From assembly GCA_002197995.1 (NCBI GenBank), contig NGZR01000002.1, forward strand, positions 3,348,001-3,412,000: 64,000 nucleotides of DNA. The letters are read 5' to 3'. Both the position numbers and the translations under genes were made by a program. Source of the DNA: Gaeumannomyces sp. JS-464. Lineage: Eukaryota > Ascomycota > Sordariomycetes > Magnaporthales > Magnaporthaceae. Numbering within the stretch: the first letter of the stretch is position 1; each line of letters begins with the position of its first letter. Shown here piece by piece: positions 55,999 through 64,000 of this stretch. The notes beneath the pieces are model-generated. The model saw nothing but the letters and a program-made list of their open reading frames with translations, made no database searches and was not told the DNA's origin.

Positions 55999-58900
55999 TT
56001 TAGTGAGGGGCTGAAGTATTGGCCTGTCTGTAGCGGTGGCCTTAAAGGAAAGAATCGGAGAGAGATTGCGGAGCAGCAACAGCAGTAGGTAGCAGTAGGC
56101 GCAGGGGAAGAAAGCAAAGATTGGAGGCGATATAGCCGCACCTGGCGGAATAGCAAACGAGAGCTACGAGGACATGATAGTGGAGATGAGAGGATTCGCC
56201 GGGGGAGGAGATATTCTAACGCCGACGGAGTCTTGCACCATTGATTGGGTGTCGGACTGTCTTGTGTACCTGGCAGTTTGAGCGGGCCCAGAAAGGCCCT
56301 CAGACTGGTAGGTGGCCGAGACATGCTCTCTCTACTGCTGCCTTGCGTGGCATTGAAGTGCTTACTTTGTGTTGAGGATGGAAGGAGCGGTTAGGACGGC
56401 GTACTTGATGGGTCGAACCTGCCTGTCCGCCTCGCCACCACCTCGGTAGTAGGTATGTACACACAGGAATCCGCATCTAGCGATCATATGAGCCACCCAT
56501 TGACCGCAACTGTTCGTCATGAAGTAGCTTAGCAGCGACCCTAGGTAAGTCGAGGCATGTTCTGGTATTATCGCGAGACCTGGGAGATTAATGGCATCAG
56601 ACAGGGAGACTCTGGGATTCCGCACAACAATATGGCTCAGTCTTCTCTGGACAGCCCGCCCAATTCGATCCGTCAAGGGTAGAATTATCTCCAGTCCACC
56701 TGTCCTTGCTTGCAGCTAAAGCTATGCCTAAAGTCGACCCACGAAAACCTCACGTCACTTATATCAAATACATACTAACAGACTAGAATACATGCTACGT
56801 AACATCTAGGTAGTAGAGTTCACCGGCTTTGCCACCCGAAATCTCGAGCGGCAAGACGTGCCGGGTGGAGTGGTGGCGGGGGATCGACCAAATATTCCTG
56901 CCCGCGTCGACTACCAATGCTTGCCAGGGCCTACCCTCGCTCTCCGCTAACGGCGTAGCAGTGAGACTTTGGGAGCATGGATCGGCCGAACTCGCGACTC
57001 TATGTACTGTACGTGCCGAGCCGGGTCGAGGCTGGTAGAGATACCTTGTCTACCAGGTGGACGACAAATCAAACACCACTTTCTTCGATCGCGAGCCTAG
57101 GGTATGCCCAAGACCACCAGGGTGCAACCCATTGGTTCCTTTCCACTCGAGGCAAATCGGTAAGGAGAGGATTAGGCAGCCATGGAAGGCATCCCAAGCG
57201 AGGAGGGTCTCCTTGCTTTGATGAGCGCCTCTCTCTCTTTTTTTTCTTCTCCCTTTTTCATGCTTGCCGCCGGGTTGCCCGTTATTCCGACATGTTCCGC
57301 ATCCCGCGCCTGGCGCCCTCTCCCGTGTGGGAATATGCGGCACATATGTTGTATGTGTATATATCAAATGGTCCTATTGGCGAGATGGACAATATGTGGG
57401 TAGGCAGAAGTATCAGGTCTCCCGCCTCCTAGGCTTTTACTGGGGTCATATACCGGAGGAACTCCCCAGGCTGCCTCGGGGGCGATTAACTAAAAGCCGT
57501 GTACGTTATTTCTTATAACCAAAGACCTGGGGTCCGCGGAACGGCATGATAGGCTTTGCAATGTGATATGATGCGACCCAATCTTCGGTCCCTCTTGGGT
57601 ATGAGTAAAACAAAGCTGCGGGAAACGTGAGAAGGATATTGAAATGTGTGTCCGGGTAGGTACATAGGGTCCAGGTAGGCAGGGAAAGAAACCAAGGCCA
57701 TAGGGATCTCAGCCGATTTGCTTTTGGTTTGGTGGTGTAATTTGCCCGTGAGCGAAGACCGGGCAGAAGGAATCGCAAGCTCCAGTGAAAAACAAGACCA
57801 CTACAGGAGTACTGTACCTAGCATGAAGGGAAACCGAGAAATTCCCCACTCAACCCCCTTGCGCTTGCATCCAGGATCTGCAAGTACCCGCAGTTCGCCA
57901 GTCCTGCATTGGCGAGCATGTCTCAGAATAGCTCTGGATACATGGTACGTATTTGTTAATTAGTCCGAGGCGTTGGCCATGTTTCAATGCATACGACCAT
58001 CAGAGAAATCAGATGAGTGAGGCACCGAGGCGGGTTCCTTCCTGTCGGCTGTGGCCGTTCGGGAGCCCCGGGGAGACGACATACCCTGTGCCGACCAGCT
58101 GGGTACCACCTCGGTTTGCACCCCGCCTTCGCTGCACAAAGGTTGGGGTCTTTTGCTGCATGTTCTGGAGTTGGGGTGGGGGTTGAAAGGCGGCTTGCGC
58201 CGTGACCATTCGTCCAACCTGACATTGGTCGATTCCAGGTCGATCGCTTTGTGGTGGCTCAGGTTAGGCGAAACCAACCTTTGGGGCAACGAGCCCGGGA
58301 CCGGGGGTAATTCCCAGATATATTTCCCCCCCGGCCGCATGTGGGAAGGCGGCTCAATGGCTGTCCCGGGGTACCGAATCAAGCCGCATGCGTGACACCG
58401 AGCCGCGACGGTTCCGACGACGCAGGACATCGATACGCCAGCCAGCTCGGACTGCCGGCTTTATTGTGGGGGAGTAGTGCCGATAGCGAGGGTTTTCTCG
58501 CTAAAAAAATCCATGTTCAGTATGCCGTGTCATGTCCCTGATCACATGATAGGGGCGGCATGCGAAGTGAGTTAGTGGAGGCAGACTCCAGCACTGACTG
58601 ACAAGTGCTTGCCTCTGAGACCCTTTCTTGTTGTCGGTCGTGGCAATTTTCAGTCTCAGGGCACGGGTTGCACAGCGCCCGGCAAGGAGAACTGACAAAT
58701 GAAACGAATGCTCTTAGCTTCACGGAGCTAGGATCGGCCGTTCCTAGTTGATAAAAGGGGCCAGGGACGGTTTGAGCCTCTGAGCGACGCTGGCGGTCGC
58801 GCCCGCCAAGGTTGCACAGATAAAAGTGCGGGATGCTGCGGGCCTGCGGCTCTGCGCCTGTGGAGCATTGCCATGTCCGCCCGCAAAGGTTGTCTGTGCC

Positions 58901-61900
58901 TCGATTCCAGGCTGTGGCTCGCCGACTTAATTCTCCGAAAGTTCCCTGAACACGGTTTCTATTTTTATATAATCTTCTATTGTGTCTTTCTGTCTACATA
59001 AAAACCTTCGTCCCTGCTTTGAATTTCGGACAAGACACCCTGAAGAGGGCTCTATGGTGAGTCTGAAGAGAACGCGTTGCACACATCAAAGCGCAAACCA
59101 TCCATCTCGGCCCTGTTAACCTGGGTTTCAGCTCTGGTTGTGGCGTGGCGGAGCAACCACACCACCGCACCCAGCCAGATGTGTGTTAACCTTGGCGCTG
59201 CGCAGGCATTCCGTCGATCCCTGTCTTTTTTAGAGGAGTCAAGTTCTGTCCGCCTGCCCGCCGCCCACTGGTGGGGATTGATGCTATCGGGCGATGGGCC
59301 TGGGGTTGCTTGATGCTCAGATTCTCCAGCCAAGGGTGAAGCCGCCACTCAAAGGCTACAGGCGAGCGTGCATTTCACCAAGATGCAGGCGACTGGAATG
59401 ATCAGTACCCGCATGCATGGAGCCATCGGCCCCGTTGTCCATCGGCCCAATGGATGTGATGCCAGCCGATATCCATCCCATTGATAGCATGGAACCCGAC
59501 ATGGACCTCATCGAGTGTTCCATTGCTCCCCGCTGTTGCTTCTTGGACTCGCGCATGGGTCCCTAGCACGACATGCATCACCCCACTGTCTCGCTCTGGG
59601 TGGGTCAAGTATGGCCGCCCAATTCTGCGGGCGTTGTCGACTCGCTTCGTGGATCCCGTCATCAGTCACAATTCGAGCTCCTTCCAATGACAGAGCCCCA
59701 GACCGGTTAGGCAACAGCCGTGCACGACGGGAGTTGATGGATGGTCACCTTCGGCCGGCTATAATTCCAACTCGGGAAGGTACCTGAGATACCTGCCTGT
59801 GCGAAGTACAGAAAGTAACATGATGGATGTGGAAATATGGAATCATCTGTGTTCGTAAGTACTACTTACCTGTGCACTCCCTACTTTTGGCCTCTCTGTT
59901 GAATCTAAATCCCATTGGCTGCTGGTGGATTGCAACGGCTCAAGCCAAGGACAACCGTGGTCCGATAGCGCAGTAGCCTTGCAACCAATCACAATCAATA
60001 TGGCTCCATCTTCCGTCGTCTGAAGGCTGGAGCGCATTTGCGATGATTGTGAACGCAAGCGACGTAAATACAAACAAACCCTCCACTATGGAGGCGTGGG
60101 TCAGGGATCTCAGATTTCCTGCTATCCACGTGGTGCTGGATTATTGCTCCGTGCCGTCTTTCCCGCCCGTTTACCTGGTGAAGTCGCATGAGAGGCCTGC
60201 CTTGGGCATTTTTGCCAATGTCGGTAAAAAGACCCCTTCCTATGCCTTGTGTGGCACCGAGTTGCATTCCTATCTCGGTGCCTCGCAAGGAATATGAGAG
60301 TATGGTTGGAAAACCGCCTTGGGAGCAGTGGGCGGCGGACAAGAAACCCCGGAAACGATCAGACGGCCGATATCAAACCAGCTCGGCCCAAAAAGTTACT
60401 CTGCACTAGTAGGTATATTATCCGCTCTTTTATCGCCAAGCACGGCATGATGGACGACGAACGTGGAATCCATGGCGTAACACGCAACCCCGTGCCTCCA
60501 ACCACCACGTATTCGTTCACGATAAAATGCACTTGACCCGTCCATGCACTTTCCGGAAGGATTTGCGGTAGTTTCGCCCAGCGGTCAAAGAGCGGTCGGA
60601 AAACGCACTACGCCTGGTCTGGTTCCAAATTATCTAAACTGTCAATTAGCACACGTTCTGGCCCAGCCAAATTCCTCCATTGAGGAAGAAAGAAAGGATA
60701 CGTGGGATGATCGAGACGGCTTCTGCCCCTCGAGCCTCATGGTTCGTTATCCCTCACGTGAACAAGCCACTACAAGTGTGGGTGCCAACCAGATATCAAC
60801 CTCTCGATGCCCAAGGTACATACCTGCCTGGGCAAGCAGTAGCTCCAGAGCTACTGCACGACTCTTGCGCTCACCTATCCTTTTCGGCGCGACATACCGC
60901 TGCCTACTGCCGGGGGTCAAGCTGAACAGGGGCCGCGGACAGCTTTCTCGCCTCCTGGGAACCGCGGTTGTCGCTGCATTCTGTTTGGCCCGTGCCTCTT
61001 CCTGAAGACCTGGTCCAGTGTGGGGCAGCCGTGGGCAGGGCCGTTGCGTTTTCTTCGCCTGTTTGATGCTTGTTTGGGGGTCAACCCTGCTGCCACAATC
61101 ATGCTGGTCGAAACATCGGGTGGACAGCCACCACGCCGTTTTCGGCAAGGCCCCAAAAAGCCTGCCAGTGACGTATCCCGGCCACCGACCACTAGCGCCC
61201 TGCGTGGGCGTCGGCTAAGACCCGCGCCAGCCCAATCCACGCCCCCCTCATCACCAACCAGACAGAAGAGCACCTAGCCAGCCAGCCAGCCAGCGCGCTC
61301 GTCACATCACGGCCGACCGACACCAGCCATGTATTTCCGCTGGCCGGGCTGCCTCCTTGCCTTCGGGTCTTGTCGTCACCACAGTCCGGTCCGCGCTGTG
61401 AATGGACAGGACCAGACAAGCCAAACAAGGGCCATGTTCATGCCGGGTCCCTTCCGCGCCTTCTCGCCTAATACTTTACAAAGCGCCGATAAGGGCATAC
61501 AGTTAGGCAGGTACCTTGCCCAGGTGCTTGGGTATTTGCTAAGGACAGATCTTTCAGGGATGGATGGGCATGGATGTCGGGAGGGTCCCACAAATCCTTC
61601 CTTTCGTGCGCCGACCCTATGGGGCTCTATGCACCTAGTAAGCCAAGATGGAGAGGGCGACTGGCCCCGGGCCACAGGCGCGGTAGTAGTCGGCCGCGTT
61701 TGCGCTTCGCAGAGACGCTCCACGGGGTGGAGAAGGCGACTTCGCCGGCCAAGATGTCTGCCCTCCGACGGCAGGCTGACCATGCGGTTGACAATGTCTG
61801 AGGGGATGTATTCCAGGCCCTTGGATCTTGGGCGGGTATAGAGGAAAGGGGATATATAAAACCAAATGTGCCGGGTCCACCACATCGGCCGTTCCTCATC

Positions 61901-63696
61901 CCTTTGGCCTGTCATTAAGCTCTCCTAACTTGGCCACCGCCCTGTTCCATCTGGTGTCTGACTGCAGGCATTGAGTCGGTACATGATCGGGCATGCACAC
62001 AGAGCTAGCAACCCGGACGGCGGACCCCTGGACCCAACTTTTGGATTTGGGTACCGACCTGCCTCGGCTCTCATCATACATACATACGAAGCAGAGCGCG
62101 CGCAGGTACCACAACGCCACTGGCCACGCCCGACACTCACCTAAGGTACATAGGTCCCAGACTGCGCTGCGTAGGCCGTGCTGTGCTGGCATCGCATAAC
62201 CACACCGCAAAGCAAACGGACACCTGCATCCCAAGCTTTCTTACTTCGACGCCGACCGACTCGTGGCAGCCAAACTAGTCCTGCTCGCCCAGTTTCTGTT
62301 GACGGGCGCTCGCTGGTACCCTAGCCGTAGCGATCCCGGTGTCTCCATCGACAAATCCATCAACACGTCCTGGGCTGGCAGTGTCGGCGTCCACACCGAC
62401 GTCGGGCTTGGGTGGTCTGGCACTTTTCGAGCTCCCAAGGTTGGATCTTATAGGCAGGCCCGAACGGTTACCACGCGGACCAAGCAGCAACCTTGCCTTG
62501 CCTGGCTGGAGCCCGCCCACACCCACTTCTTTCCATCTGCAGCCATCCTCGGCCGCCCCTTCCCTCTGCCGCCACAGGTGAGGTACATACCCCGCCGACC
62601 CGGCCGCTGCTCCAGTCGGGGTGCTTGCCTGCTTCCCAGGGCCTTCTGGGCTTGGGATCCAAGACTGCAAACCTTTTCCCACTTTAGCAAGCTGCCTGCC
62701 CTCCATCTCGCCTTCGGACCTTTCCCGTGTTCGCCTTCTTCTAACACAATCGACAGAGGACGACCCATTCCCCTGCGCGCCTCTTTGCTCTTCAACTCTC
62801 GCCCGAGTGTCTTTCGAGAAAGGGGGCACACGAGCATCTTTGAAGGTAAGCCACAAATCTTCTTGACGCTCGCACGCACCGCCGCAGGCCAGCGCCATCC
62901 ATTTCCTCCACGACTGGCTCCTGGAAGCAGACCCTCTGGACGGGGAAAAACTGCACTTTGGAGCTGCAGTTGGCACATTTGCCCTCCCGCCTCCGGCACG
63001 AACACTTGGTGCCATCTCGGGTTACACTTGTCCTCTATTCATCTCCTTATAGCCGTTCAGCCCTTTCGAGCTTGGTAGCATCCTGCCTAGATGCTCGCCT
63101 GCCTGCTTTGAGCATACGTCTCTTTGTCGATGACGCATAGAAGAGCGTAAACGGCCTCACCTCTATTGAACCCCGCCACCAACCCTTTCCGATCCAAGGC
63201 CCAAGTCGGCGCGCGCAGAGCTGTCAGCCATCGGAGGCCCTTTTCCCATCTCCCCGCAAGCCCTCATCCTAGTGGGAGTGCCCAGACCCCACATTTTGCG
63301 GCCCCTTTTCTCCGCTCCCCTTCTCGGTAGTCCATCGACTTGCCCAAATGCTCACGCTTTGCTTTAGCCGAAGCGCTGGTCTATGGCCATCAAGCTGTCC
63401 TCGATATCAAACAGACCCTCCACTTGCGATTTTCTTTCCCAATCTTCCCCACGCGCTCATTTACCTTCGTATGGAGGCACTTGCCCCCGAAACGCTGCCC
63501 TACCTATTCCCAACGTTGGCTTGCCACGTGGCTGGGCTAACGGGGGACGTGACTGCGGCCCCGTTTCCTGGCTTGGGCGTAGGACTGACTCGGTTTACAT
63601 CCGAGGGAAAGAGAGAGAGCAAACCGCTGATACGGAAGAATACAGACTTGAGAGCATCTACCTTCGTGAACCTTTCACGTACTGTCACCATCAGCA
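55999..63696. other. Gene-poor region
   Basis: In 7.7 kb I find no gene I can support. A 104-codon minus-strand frame at 56362-56676 (MTDRIGRAVQRRLSHIVV) and a short minus-strand start at 56324 (MSRPPTSLRAFLGPL, followed by a GTACAC donor-like site) are the only protein-like pieces; either could be an upstream exon or a remnant. A TATATAAA lies at 61853-61860 with no gene clearly downstream, and a CCAG tandem at about 61275-61295. The last 600-800 nt are pyrimidine-rich and probably belong to the leader of the RNA-binding protein gene at 63697. Confidence 0.5.
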
Positions 63697-64000
63697 ATGT
63701 CCAAACTTTTCATCGGGTAAGTCTCCAAGTTCGCGGTCAGAGATGGCCAATCTCCGGCGGAAGTCCATCTTTGCTTACATTCAGTTCAGAGGCCTTGCAT
63801 GGCACACGGAGGAGGCCATCCTCCGTCAAAAGTTCGAGGAGTTCGGTGCTGTGGAAGAAGCCGTGCGTGAAGATCTCCAACTAGTTTCCACTTTGATTTG
63901 AGACTAATCTTGAGGATTGCCGCAGGTGGTTGTTAAGGACAGAGACACGGGCCGCAGCCGCGGGTTTGGCTTTGTGCGATACACCAACGAGGAAGATGCA
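63697..64000 (+). CDS. Glycine-rich-type RRM RNA-binding protein, 5' part (cut by window edge)
   Basis: Exon 1 is only 20 nt (63697-63716, MSKLFIG), exon 2 63790-63862 (LAWHTEEAILRQKFEEFGAVEEA), exon 3 from 63926 to the edge (VVVKDRDTGRSRGFGFVRYTNEEDA). Introns have GTAAGT...TTCAG and GTGCGT...CGCAG. RNP2 (LFIGGL) and RNP1 (RGFGFVRY) of a single RNA-recognition motif are complete; RNP2 is assembled across the first splice junction. Homologues have one N-terminal RRM and a Gly-rich tail and bind RNA in nucleus and cytoplasm, often in stress or cold response. The tail lies outside the window. Confidence 0.92.

Noticed and set aside
59356..59556. Met/His/Ser-rich minus-strand frame resembling the N-terminus of a CTR copper transporter
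   Set aside because: No transmembrane segments or Met-x-x-x-Met helix follow, and no exon signals extend it.
1..64000. A biosynthetic cluster, CRISPR array or mobile island
   Set aside because: No synthase, transposase, repeat-spacer pattern or cluster of accessory enzymes; the recognised genes are unrelated housekeeping genes.

Overview
The window is nuclear DNA of a filamentous ascomycete, most likely a Sordariomycete. Genes are separated by kilobase-scale spacers. Introns are short (about 65-130 nt) with GTAAGT/GTACGT/GTATGT donors, CTAAC/CTGAC branch sites and CAG/TAG acceptors. Coding sequence is GC-rich at third positions, and the recognisable proteins are typical Pezizomycotina housekeeping proteins. 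No bacterial operons, CRISPR arrays, rRNA genes or intact transposons were seen.

Left third (1-26 kb): a conserved fungal membrane/coiled-coil protein (3.3-5.0 kb); a DUF4203-type seven-helix membrane protein with a very long tail (9.8-13.2 kb); a MaoC-type hydratase/dehydratase (13.8-14.9 kb, minus); a protein with a mitochondrial-type leader (15.5-16.8 kb, minus); a PI-PLC-like phosphodiesterase (18.8-20.3 kb, minus); and a single-pass membrane protein (23.7-25.1 kb). A region dense in splice signals but with no convincing reading frame lies at 17.2-18.5 kb. Two very small spliced reading frames lie at 5.2-5.4 and 25.6-25.9 kb.

Middle (26-46 kb): a broken aminoglycoside-phosphotransferase-like gene with two in-frame stops, then RAD51 recombinase, nucleoporin NUP120, retromer subunit VPS26 divergent from ribosomal protein RPL9, a Cys-rich single-pass cell-surface-type protein, V-ATPase subunit H (VMA13) and the glycine-cleavage T protein (GCV1). 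A tRNA-like polymerase III element lies at about 34.3 kb.

Right third (46-64 kb): vacuolar endopolyphosphatase (PPN1); a five-exon acylphosphatase with a 13-nt micro-exon, divergent from a Tls1/C9orf78-family spliceosome-associated protein whose first intron is a long CT microsatellite; an unrecognised basic, disordered protein on the minus strand; a gene-poor 7.7-kb stretch; and the start of a glycine-rich-type RRM RNA-binding protein cut by the right edge.

The genes do not form one pathway; this is an ordinary housekeeping segment. The most striking global observation is that many conserved genes (the first membrane protein, the DUF4203 protein, NUP120, VPS26, VMA13, acylphosphatase, the Tls1-like gene) each lose one base and change frame, often in or beside a short homopolymer. 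This looks like assembly or sequencing undercalling rather than biology, and any annotation made from open frames alone will truncate these proteins.
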